Shown: one piece after another, positions 56,911 to 64,000 of the stretch
Numbering within the stretch: the stretch's first letter is position 1
How the letters are laid out: every line of letters begins with the position of its first letter
Program-made: the position numbers and the translations under genes
Notes under the pieces: generated by a model
Database searches by the model: none
What the model was told of the DNA's origin: nothing
The model's input: only the letters and a program-made list of their open reading frames with translations
Assembly: GCA_963754445.1 (NCBI GenBank)
Contig: CAVWFT010000003.1
Location: forward strand, 62,001-126,000
From: Bog-473 sp963754445
GTDB lineage: Bacteria; Actinomycetota; Acidimicrobiia; Acidimicrobiales; RAAP-2
DNA: 64,000 nt
Reading direction: 5' to 3'

Positions 56911-58389
56911 ATGCGGGCCTCCCAACTCATGCCCGGAGCGGCGAAGCGCTCCTGGGCGATCGCCGCCATCGCACTCGTCGCGGTGTCATGCGCCGCCTGC
57001 GCCGAGACGCCGCAGACCCCGCTCGCACTGGGAAACCCTCCGAGCTCCGTCGCCCCGAGCCCCGACTACGCGGCGGTCTGCGCACCGTTGGGCGTGGACA
57101 CGAGCAGCGGGTGCCTTCGTGTCACTCTCGATGCCATCGATACGGCGCGGGCCCACGAGGGTCTCAAGCCCATGGCGCTCCCCTCCGACTTCGCACACTT
57201 GAGCGTTCCGGAACAGGTCTTCGTCGCCGTGGACCGGGAACGAGTGGACCGCGGTCTCGCCCCGTTTCCCGGCCTTTCGCCCACCCTCGACCGAGAGGCC
57301 CAGCAGGCGGCGGGAGCAGCGCGACTGCCGCCACGACCCGGCCGGAGCTACTCCGACGTGAACCAAGAGTGGATCGGGGCGGTCGCCAACGGGCTCGATG
57401 CCGACTATCAGTGGATGTACTACGACGGGCCCAATAGCGGAGTTCCACAGTGCTCCGACTCGCAGACGTCCGGCTGCTGGGCCGATCGCTCCATCGTGCT
57501 CAACCGCTTCGGGTCCGGACACCTGGCCGTGGGCATCGGCTACGACGCATCGGGTGACGATGCTCCCGGCGATCACGGTGGATCGTCGTTGACGGCCACG
57601 CTGGCTCATGTGACCGGGGACGGTCAGCGTTATGCGTACACCTGGAGACAAGCGCTCGCCGCGACAGCGAGGGGAATACTGAAGCCCCTTCGCGACATTC
57701 CCGCGTCCGAATCCGACACCGGTATACGCAACCCCGCCTCCAACATCGATCCCGTGCCGGACTACACGCGCGTCTGCGCGCCGAGCGGCCTCGACAACTC
57801 GACGACGTGCATCGATGCCGTGCTGGCCGCCGTCAATCACGCCCACATGATCGAGGGTGTTCGCCCCATGGTGCTTCCGCCGGACTTCGCCCATCTCGAC
57901 GTCCCGGATCAGCTCTTCGTCGCCGTCAACCTCGAACGGGTCGACCGCAACCTCGCCCCTTTCGTCGGCCTGACGTCAGCTCTCGACGCGAATGCCCAAC
58001 GGGGCGCGGACGATGCCAACGACCCGCCGGATCCGGGCAACCACTACGTGCTCGACGACGCAGAATGGGCCGGCGGATCGTCCAACGGACTCGACGCGGT
58101 GTATGGGTGGATGTACGACGACGGCTACAACAGCGGGAACCTCGATTGCGTCCGGCGCGATGCAAGCGGGTGTTGGGGTCACCGCAAAGGCATCCTCGAC
58201 GACTTCGGGTCGGGATCCAACCTTGTGATGGGTGCCGCAATCGACAACACCGGCGACATGCACGATGGTGACAACGGAGGAACGTCGATGGCGGTGACAC
58301 TGGCCGTGGCGGCGGCACCCGTCCGTTCCCTCGCCTACTCGTGGACCCAGGTCCTGGCCTCCCTCGCGCAGGCCACCTTGTCGTCGTAA
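56911..58389 (+). CDS. Exported protein with two copies of a CAP-like domain
   Basis: A 492-residue protein. The N-terminal signal (RSWAIAAIALVAVSCAAC) has a possible lipobox (AVSC). Two homologous units follow (about 45-260 and 285-490), each with PDY..VCAP, a FAHL.VP.Q.FVAV..ERVDR.LAPF segment, W-rich turns and a SGCW..R motif with paired Cys. The pattern is CAP/SCP-like and seen in actinobacterial secreted proteins of unknown function. The duplication is internal to the gene. ATG at 56911 lacks a strong ribosome site. Confidence 0.7.
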   Translation: MRASQLMPGAAKRSWAIAAIALVAVSCAACAETPQTPLALGNPPSSVAPSPDYAAVCAPLGVDTSSGCLRVTLDAIDTARAHEGLKPMALPSDFAHLSVPEQVFVAVDRERVDRGLAPFPGLSPTLDREAQQAAGAARLPPRPGRSYSDVNQEWIGAVANGLDADYQWMYYDGPNSGVPQCSDSQTSGCWADRSIVLNRFGSGHLAVGIGYDASGDDAPGDHGGSSLTATLAHVTGDGQRYAYTWRQALAATARGILKPLRDIPASESDTGIRNPASNIDPVPDYTRVCAPSGLDNSTTCIDAVLAAVNHAHMIEGVRPMVLPPDFAHLDVPDQLFVAVNLERVDRNLAPFVGLTSALDANAQRGADDANDPPDPGNHYVLDDAEWAGGSSNGLDAVYGWMYDDGYNSGNLDCVRRDASGCWGHRKGILDDFGSGSNLVMGAAIDNTGDMHDGDNGGTSMAVTLAVAAAPVRSLAYSWTQVLASLAQATLSS

Positions 58390-58399
58390 GGTGCCGAAG

Positions 58400-58744
58400 A
58401 TGCAGTCCCAGCTCTACTTCAACCCATCGTGTTCGAAATGCCGGGGGGCCCGGGCCCTGCTCGTCGAGCACGGCATCGAGGTGGACGTTGTGCGCTACCT
58501 GGAAGTGACGCCGACGCGTGGTGATCTCCAACGCCTGATGGAGCTCCTCGGTTTCGACGATCCCCGCCTGATGATGCGAACCGGCGAGAGCGTCTACGAG
58601 GAGCTGAAGCTCGACACCCAGTCAGGGGTCGCGCTGCTCGATGCCATCGTGGCCAACCCGATCCTTTTGGAGCGCCCCATCCTCGTGCGTGGTGAGAGGG
58701 CAGTCATCGGCCGCCCTCCGGAGCGGGTCCTCGAACTGCTCTGA
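58400..58744 (+). CDS. ArsC/Spx-family thioredoxin-like protein
   Basis: A 114-residue ArsC-type protein. The N-terminal YFNPSCSKCRGARALL has the catalytic Cys of arsenate reductases (CxxC here), and ILLERPILVRGERAVIGRPPERV holds the expected Arg residues. Members reduce arsenate with glutathione or mycoredoxin, or act as redox proteins of unknown role (YfgD-like). ATG 58400 has AAGGTG upstream; GTG 58391 is also in frame. No other arsenic gene is nearby. Confidence 0.82.
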   Translation: MQSQLYFNPSCSKCRGARALLVEHGIEVDVVRYLEVTPTRGDLQRLMELLGFDDPRLMMRTGESVYEELKLDTQSGVALLDAIVANPILLERPILVRGERAVIGRPPERVLELL

Positions 58745-58797
58745 CGCCGAGCTGCGCACATTCCGAGCCGGGAACCCCGGGGTGCCTTAGGGTGAGT

Positions 58798-58827
58798 TTT
58801 CGATCGGCCGAACCTGGCTGATCGAAA
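58798..58827. promoter_or_regulatory. Inverted repeat before the DUF2834 gene
   Basis: TTTCGATC and GATCGAAA form a perfect 8-bp inverted repeat around 14 bases, extendable by GCC/GGC inside. It ends just before the ribosome site (GGGGGAGGG) of the next gene. It could be an operator or a 5' UTR hairpin. Confidence 0.45.
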
Positions 58828-58836
58828 GGGGGAGGG

Positions 58837-59301
58837 ATGACCTCGCAGCTGTTGATCTTCGGGATACTCGGCATCGCCAGCACGGCCGTCGCATTTTGGG
58901 CCAACCGCCATCTCTTCGAGAACGGCCGGGCCGGAAGAGTGAGCGTGCTCGAGGGGACGTACTACGTCGTCGGGGTGTGCTCCATCGGTCTCGGTTGGTA
59001 TTTCAACGTCCGCTACACCCACCTGTATCCAAACGCCAGCTACATCAACTACACCAAGATGCTCTTCAACAACTGGGCTGCCGACTCCGCGGCCCAGGAC
59101 TACATCATCGTCAACGTGGTGTTGCTGCCTCTCTGGACGATCGTGGAGGGAACGCGGCGCGGCCTGCGCTGGGCGTGGATCTTCTTCGTGATCAGCCTCT
59201 TCACGAGCTTGGCCTTCTCCGTTGCGCTCTACCTCGCCTTCATGGAGCGCCAGTTCCGCTACAGCCGAGCGGATGTCTCCGTTCCTTCGAGCACGGCGTA
59301 G
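58837..59301 (+). CDS. DUF2834-family membrane protein
   Basis: A 154-residue membrane protein with about four helices and the family-like stretch MLFNNWAADSAAQDYIIVNVVLLPLWTIVEGTRRGLRW. Function is unknown. ATG 58837 has an excellent ribosome site. Its last 43 bases overlap the 3' end of the convergent oxidoreductase gene. Confidence 0.75.
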   Translation: MTSQLLIFGILGIASTAVAFWANRHLFENGRAGRVSVLEGTYYVVGVCSIGLGWYFNVRYTHLYPNASYINYTKMLFNNWAADSAAQDYIIVNVVLLPLWTIVEGTRRGLRWAWIFFVISLFTSLAFSVALYLAFMERQFRYSRADVSVPSSTA

Positions 59302-60830
59302 CCGCAGTTGTAGCCCGGAATGAAGGTGACGCCGGGGCCGCCGTGGCAGCCTGCTCCGCACAGGTACAAGCCCTCGACCGGCACCGGGTTGTCCGGCCAG
59401 CCGCGTGGCCCGGGCCTGAAGGGACCCATGAACTCGGGCTGCAACAGCCCATGACAGAAATCACCCCCCGTGCATCCGAACATCAGCTCGTAGGTGAACG
59501 CCGGGTAGTTGAGTTGGCGGTCGATCAGGTCGGGGAAATTCGGGGCGACCGAGGCGATCTTGGCCACCATGCGGTCTGCCATTTCGTCGCGCAGCCGGTT
59601 CTGGGTCTCACGGTCGTTCGCCACCGGGAGGTAGAAGGCGAAACTGCTCGCGGCGTGCATGCCCTCCGGAGCCAGACTCGGCTCGTCGAGTGAGGGTATC
59701 TGCAGGTTGAACGATGGTGACTGGGGCACCAGGCCCCGGACACATCCCTCGAAGTCCCGTTGCATCTCCTCTGCGGTACCGAAGAAGGTGACGTTCCGGC
59801 CGAACGTGGTGCCGTTGAGCTCCTCGTAGGGGCTGCGGTACTCCGGGAGTCCCGACAGCGCGAAGTGCGCCTGAAAGTACGCGGCGCGGTGATCGATGGA
59901 GCCGACACGCCGGGCAAAACCGTCCGGCAGGGATTCGGGATCGATGAGCTGGGTGAAGGTGGCAGTCGGATCGAGGTTCGACACCACGACCGGGGCGGTC
60001 GCCACCGTGCCGTCGGTGAACTCCACACCGCGTACCGCGCCGGCATCCACCACGATGCGCGCCACCTTGACGTGGCGGCGCAACTGACCTCCGCTTCGTT
60101 CGAACAATCCACACAGGTGATCGGCCATGGTGCCGAGCCCGCCGCGCACCTTCGACATGGTGGCCGTGCCCGGGGACGCCAGGGCAAAGGCGAGGCAGAG
60201 CGCACTGCCCGGCGTCGATGGCCCGCGGAACGTCGAGTTGACCGACAGGAAGCTCAGCATGCTGCGTACCGGTGCGTGTTTGACCTTGTCGGGTAGGAAG
60301 CGGTCGATGACATCCATGACGCTCCCGAAGTACGCCACCTGCAACGCCTCGCGTTCGTTCTCGTTGGTGGCGCACGCCCACATCTCGTCGAGCGAGCGCG
60401 GCGGCCGTCGAACGTCGAACCGACCGATCGCCCGGGCGGGCGCTTCGGCCCACGCTGCGACCTCGGCCATCCCCAACACGGCTTCGATGCCCAAGCTCTC
60501 GCCGAGGTGCTCGAGCAGCCGTTCCGGATCCGAGTACAAGAAGAGCGGTGGCTCGTCTCCACCGCTGATGGACGCCGACTGCACCTCGGGTTCGTAGATC
60601 GGGCAGGAGCCGAAGTCGAGGTCCTCGAAGATCTCATTGGGTACGGGGAATTGGATCGAACCGGCCAACTCGAAGCGATAGCCCCGAATCAGCTCCACCG
60701 TGGAGGCCATGCCCCCGATGAAGTGGTTCTTCTCCACGCACAGGACGCGCAAGCCACCCCGAGCCATGACGGCCGCCGCCGTCAAGCCGTTGTGACCTGC
60801 GCCAATGACGATCGCGTCGTAGTCGGGCAT
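59259..60830 (-). CDS. FAD-dependent oxidoreductase of the phytoene-desaturase type
   Basis: A 523-residue flavoprotein. The N-terminal dinucleotide fold reads YDAIVIGAGHNGLTAAAVMARGGLRVLCVEKN. The C-terminal LYLCGAGCHGGPGVTFIPGYNCGYAVL is the typical FAD-closing motif of CrtI-like oxidoreductases. Substrate is unknown; no carotenoid gene lies nearby. ATG 60830 is chosen; GTG 60836 is close by. Its 3' end overlaps the convergent DUF2834 gene. Confidence 0.85.
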   Translation of the reverse strand: MPDYDAIVIGAGHNGLTAAAVMARGGLRVLCVEKNHFIGGMASTVELIRGYRFELAGSIQFPVPNEIFEDLDFGSCPIYEPEVQSASISGGDEPPLFLYSDPERLLEHLGESLGIEAVLGMAEVAAWAEAPARAIGRFDVRRPPRSLDEMWACATNENEREALQVAYFGSVMDVIDRFLPDKVKHAPVRSMLSFLSVNSTFRGPSTPGSALCLAFALASPGTATMSKVRGGLGTMADHLCGLFERSGGQLRRHVKVARIVVDAGAVRGVEFTDGTVATAPVVVSNLDPTATFTQLIDPESLPDGFARRVGSIDHRAAYFQAHFALSGLPEYRSPYEELNGTTFGRNVTFFGTAEEMQRDFEGCVRGLVPQSPSFNLQIPSLDEPSLAPEGMHAASSFAFYLPVANDRETQNRLRDEMADRMVAKIASVAPNFPDLIDRQLNYPAFTYELMFGCTGGDFCHGLLQPEFMGPFRPGPRGWPDNPVPVEGLYLCGAGCHGGPGVTFIPGYNCGYAVLEGTETSARL

Positions 60831-61062
60831 TGGCACGGGACTGTACTGATCGCACAATCCGAGCGCCCGGGATACGGATCGGCCCAGGTCGATCCGGTCT
60901 TTTGCCCCTGAAACCGGTCGAGGCGCCGAGGTCCCGGTCCGGCCATCGACTCGTTCCTCGTACGCAGAGCGACGACCTTTCCTCCCACCGACCGACGTGG
61001 AGACGACGTCTCGACGCCGCTGGGGGCGACGCGACACCGATGCCGCCGCACCTCATGCGGGC
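60831..61062. other. First part of a 395-base gene-free divergent region
   Basis: Between the oxidoreductase start (minus strand) and the iterons of the LAL gene. Open frames here only extend those of neighbours. A possible -10 (TACAGT on the minus strand, about 60841-60846) for the oxidoreductase gene is the only signal noted. Confidence 0.4.
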
Positions 61063-61129
61063 ACTGTCTTCAGTACGAATCACAACTGTCTTCAGTTACC
61101 AATCACAACTGTCTTCAGTACGAATCACA
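61063..61129. repeat. Three tandem 22-23-bp iterons upstream of the second LAL regulator
   Basis: Copies at 61063-61084, 61085-61107 and 61108-61129. Each starts with the short palindrome ACTG-TCTT-CAGT and ends AATCACA. The middle copy has a 4-base variation and one extra base. The spacing of about two helical turns would put three binding sites on one DNA face. An ACAATTGT palindrome follows directly. They are likely operator sites for the regulator gene that starts at 61226. Confidence 0.7.
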
Positions 61130-61225
61130 ATTGTTAGACAACGAGTGCCAGGGTTTCCGGGGACGCAGAGCAACGGACCAGGTTGCTCGCTCCGACAGCG
61201 GAAGTGAGGCCGGTACGCTCCGCCC

Positions 61226-63871
61226 GTGCCGACGACTCAGCCTCTGGTGGGGCGCGACAGCGAGCTCGCGTTGATCGCCGGCGCGTTGGCCGACGAGGCC
61301 TCGGGCGGGGTCGCCCTGATTGGACCGGCAGGTGTCGGCAAGAGCGCCCTCGCACGGCAGGCCACCGAGCTGGCCACGCAACAGGGACTGCGGACATCGG
61401 TGATCCGGGCGACGTCGAGTGCTTCGCAGGTGCCTTTTGCCGCACTCGCTCCGCTGCTCTCGCTCCTCGACGTGCAACTCGAGGGGGAGCGAACGATCTT
61501 TGGTGCGGTCACGCGTGCACTGAAGGCGTGGGAAGGAAAACGACTCGTCGTGGTCGTCGACGACGCCCATGAGCTCGACGACGCGTCGGTCGCGCTGCTG
61601 GACCAGATGGTCGACACCGAATTGATCTTCGTGATTCTCACGGTGCGACTGGGTGCGCAATCCGGTTCGGGGACGCTGGACATGTGGAAGGACCTCCGGG
61701 TCGGGCGGGTACAGGTTGACCCGTTGCCCGATCCGGCGATGCGAGAGATCGCCTCGAGGAACCTCGGTGGGACGGTCGACGCAGCCACGCTGCGGCAACT
61801 GGTCTCGGCAAGCGCCGGCAACGTGCTCTTCCTGCGCGAGCTCATTCAAGGAGCCCTCGAAGCCGGACTCCTGAAGGCCCACTACGGGGTGTGGCGCCTG
61901 GAGGGATCCCTGGCCTCGTCGGCTCGCCTGCGCGACCTCATCGAGGCCAGGCTCGCCGGCCTGACCGAAGAGGAGAGGACCGCGCTCGAGCTGGTGGCCA
62001 TCGGCGAGCCGCTCCTTTTGTCCGTGCTCGAGACGGTCGTCCCGGTCACCGCGGTCGAGCAGCTCGAGGAGCGAAGCCTGCTCGAAGCGTGGACGGAGGG
62101 CATCGACCCCGAGCTTCGCCTGGCCCATCCGCTCTACGGGGAGATCGTCCGGGCCACGCTGCCCAGAGTCCGGCGGGCGCGGTTGAGCCGGGCCCTGGCC
62201 GACGCCGTCGAGAGTGACGGCGATGTCACCGGTTCCGACGTGCTCCGGGTCGCGGTCTGGCGGCTCGACGGCGGGGGTGGCCGACCAGAATCCATCGCCG
62301 CCGCTGCGCGCCGTGCGTTCCGGGCGGAGGACTACGGGTTGGCCGAACGGCTGGGCCGTGCCGGCTGGGAAGGCTGGCAAAGAGCCGATGCGGCCCTCGT
62401 GCTGGGTGAGGCGCTCGACCTGCTGGGACGGGCGAAGGAAGCGGACGTGATCCTCAACGATGCGTTGCCGCGGGCAGCCAACGACCAGGAGAGGACGAGC
62501 CTGGCCGTGCGCCGCGCCTCGCTGCTCTTTCGCACCCTCAACCGCGCCGAGGACGCGCAGAGAGTCGTCGACGAGGCGACGGCGGTCGTCACGGACGAAT
62601 CGTGCCTGCGTGAACTGCACGCGCTCGAAGGCGACCACTTGTTGCTGGCCGGTGACGTCGCCCGGGCCATCGAGGTGGATCAGCCCCTGCTGCGCGGGCC
62701 GACGGACGCCGCGTTCGCTCAGGCCTCACTCGACGTCGGGACGGCGCTCGCGTTGGCCGGGCGCACCACCGAGGCCCTCGAGCACACCGAGGCTGCGCTG
62801 GCTGTTCGGCTCGATCTCGACGACGAGCTCCAGCTCTCGCGCACCGGCGTCTACGTCGTTGCGCACACCTTGGCAATGGCCTATGCCGGCCGACTGGACG
62901 AGGCTGCTGCTCTTGCCGCCTCCGGCTACGACGTGGCGGTCGAGCGCGGCATCGTGGACGGCCAGGCCTGGCTGGGTTCGGTGCTCGCCAGCATCCGGCT
63001 CATGCAGGGCGACTTGCGCGCCGCGGTCAATCTGTTCCGCGAAGTGGCCGGGCTGTTCGGCCAGCTCAATCATCCGGGGAAACGCTGGGGACTGGCCGGC
63101 ATCGCGCTGGCCGCAGGCCAGATGGGCGACCGGGCCACCAGTGAGTCGGCCGTCGCAGAACTGACCACGATGCCCGTGCCCTCGGTCCGGCTCATGGACG
63201 TCAATGTGATGCGGGGCCGGGCTTGGGCCTCGGTCGCCTCCGGCGATCTCGTCGCGGCGCGGGAGGAACTCTGGGCCGCCAGGCGACTGGCGGAGGGCTG
63301 GGGACAGCTGGCCGGCGCTGCCGATGCCCTCTTCGATCTCGTGCGGATCGGCGAGAAGGAAGCCGTCGACGAACTGCGCTCGCTGGCCGGTCGGATGGAT
63401 GGTTCTCTCATGGCGGCCCGGGTCACCCATGCCGAGGCGGTGGCCACCCAGGATCCGGCTGTGGCCGGTCGCGCCGCCGAGGAGTTCGAGGCAATGGGTG
63501 CCCTGCTGATGGCGGCCGAGTCAGCGGCCCTGGACGACCAGCTCTCCCGACAACGCGGCCTGCACCGGCGGGCCGCATCCGCCACGGCCACGGCGGAACG
63601 GCTGGCCGCGCAGTGTGAGGGGGCTCGCACTCCCGCGCTCTCGCTGTCCCAGGATTCCGAACGCCTTTCCGCACGCGAGCGTGAGGTCGCGCTGTTGGCC
63701 GCCACGGGCCTGACCAGTCGAGAAATGGCCGGGCGACTCTTCCTCTCGAAGCGGACAGTGGACAATCACCTCCAGCGCATCTACACCAAGCTGGGTGTGA
63801 CCGGTCGCCACGAGCTCGCTGACCGGCTGCACGATGCGCCGGGCGAACGAAACGGCGAACCGGAGGGGTAG
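61226..63871 (+). CDS. Second LAL-type LuxR-family ATPase regulator
   Basis: An 881-residue protein of the same architecture as the one at 47784-50540. The AAA domain has PLVGRDSELALIAGAL, Walker A LIGPAGVGKSALARQ and Walker B LVVVVDDAHELDD; the TPR-like middle follows. The C-terminal LuxR HTH is intact (LSAREREVALLAATGLTSREMAGRLFLSKRTVDNHLQRIYTKLGV). GTG 61226 gives the expected N-terminus. Three iterons about 100-160 bases upstream suggest tight control or autoregulation. Target genes are unknown. Confidence 0.87.
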   Translation: MPTTQPLVGRDSELALIAGALADEASGGVALIGPAGVGKSALARQATELATQQGLRTSVIRATSSASQVPFAALAPLLSLLDVQLEGERTIFGAVTRALKAWEGKRLVVVVDDAHELDDASVALLDQMVDTELIFVILTVRLGAQSGSGTLDMWKDLRVGRVQVDPLPDPAMREIASRNLGGTVDAATLRQLVSASAGNVLFLRELIQGALEAGLLKAHYGVWRLEGSLASSARLRDLIEARLAGLTEEERTALELVAIGEPLLLSVLETVVPVTAVEQLEERSLLEAWTEGIDPELRLAHPLYGEIVRATLPRVRRARLSRALADAVESDGDVTGSDVLRVAVWRLDGGGGRPESIAAAARRAFRAEDYGLAERLGRAGWEGWQRADAALVLGEALDLLGRAKEADVILNDALPRAANDQERTSLAVRRASLLFRTLNRAEDAQRVVDEATAVVTDESCLRELHALEGDHLLLAGDVARAIEVDQPLLRGPTDAAFAQASLDVGTALALAGRTTEALEHTEAALAVRLDLDDELQLSRTGVYVVAHTLAMAYAGRLDEAAALAASGYDVAVERGIVDGQAWLGSVLASIRLMQGDLRAAVNLFREVAGLFGQLNHPGKRWGLAGIALAAGQMGDRATSESAVAELTTMPVPSVRLMDVNVMRGRAWASVASGDLVAAREELWAARRLAEGWGQLAGAADALFDLVRIGEKEAVDELRSLAGRMDGSLMAARVTHAEAVATQDPAVAGRAAEEFEAMGALLMAAESAALDDQLSRQRGLHRRAASATATAERLAAQCEGARTPALSLSQDSERLSAREREVALLAATGLTSREMAGRLFLSKRTVDNHLQRIYTKLGVTGRHELADRLHDAPGERNGEPEG

Positions 63872-63884
63872 ACCACCCCTCCGG
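63860..63884 (+). terminator. Hairpin over the stop codon of the second LAL gene
   Basis: CCGGAGGGGT and ACCCCTCCGG form a perfect 10-bp stem with a 5-base loop. The TAG stop starts at the last base of the first arm and runs into the loop. No T run follows, so it may act as a rho-assisted or mRNA-stabilising end. The last 116 bases of the window hold only GC-rich sequence. Confidence 0.5.
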
Positions 63885-64000
63885 GCTCGCCGCCGTACAC
63901 GCCTCTTGCAGCCGACTCCGCCGTCGGCGTGCACCTCCCACGCACGCCCTTCGGCGTGCCGCGGCCGGCCGGCCCCGCCTGAAGACCGGCCGGCAGCGGA

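Noticed and set aside
61063..61129. CRISPR or plasmid-type replication origin from the three repeats
   Set aside because: No spacers and only three copies. There are no rep or cas genes nearby, and the position in front of a regulator gene fits an operator better.

Overview
The window is high-GC DNA (visibly about two thirds G+C or more, with GC-rich third codon positions and many GTG/TTG starts). It holds almost a complete flagellar gene set of the Gram-positive type: there are no L- or P-ring genes, and only one hook-type rod/hook protein is seen besides FlgB and FlgC. FlbD, FliW-CsrA and LAL-type regulators are present and several transcripts look leaderless. This fits an actinobacterium, most plausibly of the Acidimicrobiia; that placement is inference. 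No rRNA, tRNA, CRISPR array, insertion sequence or prophage was seen.

Layout. (1) 1-685: the end of an atypical OmpR-type response regulator and its terminator. (2) 1157-5160, minus: a chemotaxis operon (REC-CheX-like fusion, cheB, cheR, cheY, cheX) with overlapping genes; no cheA, cheW or receptor lies in the window. (3) 5535-6863, plus: an EAL-HDOD protein. (4) 6936-14474, minus: flgB-flgC-(small ORF)-flgD-flgE-fliM-fliN-fliO-fliP-fliQ-fliR-flhB, i.e. rod, hook, C-ring and export gate. (5) 14611-24343, minus: fliE-fliF-fliG-fliH-fliI-fliJ-(NlpC/P60-transglycosylase)-fliK-sulfotransferase. (6) 24600-28893, minus: fliC, then fliD-fliS-fliT-like. (7) 29105-36714: a glycosylation block (tandem GT2-TPR protein, tandem GT4 protein, FkbH-like HAD protein) between flagellin and flhA. 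(8) 36819-41118, plus: flhA, an FlhF-like protein without a P-loop, a small membrane protein, csrA. (9) 41256-47534, minus: flgN-flgK-flgL-fliW, and flbD-motA-motB-fliL. (10) 47784-63871: mostly housekeeping or accessory genes (two large LuxR-type ATPase regulators, a GbsR/MarR-like regulator, UPF0016 transporter, SDR, VOC, TIGR01777-type epimerase, photolyase, enoyl-CoA hydratase, duplicated-domain lipoprotein, ArsC-like protein, DUF2834 protein, FAD-dependent oxidoreductase).

Regulation read from the sequence. Nine sites in front of motility operons share one architecture, TNAA-like (-35), exactly 16 bases, then GCCGATA-like (-10). This is the signature of a sigma-28/FliA-type promoter. The set covers the che, flgB, fliE, fliD, GT2, FkbH, flhA, flgN and flbD-mot operons, so the glycosylation genes appear to belong to the flagellar regulon. 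Two of the promoters lie so close to the start codon (GT2 and flgN) that their mRNAs should be leaderless, and two use the TAA stop codon of the gene upstream as part of the -35. The flgB and fliE leaders are duplicated copies of one cassette of about 140 bp. Both copies preserve two short hairpins with GGA in the loop, the recognition form of CsrA, and similar GGA-loop hairpins lie in the fliC and flhA leaders. With csrA and fliW in the same window, this suggests a FliW-CsrA circuit that controls basal-body operons as well as flagellin.

Main oddities: fliM needs a frameshift to join its start to its body, the FlhF-like protein has lost its nucleotide-binding motifs, a sulfotransferase and a double peptidoglycan hydrolase sit inside the fli operon, and three tandem palindromic iterons precede the second LAL regulator. 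The genes for the flagellar sigma factor, FlhG, CheA and CheW must lie elsewhere if present.
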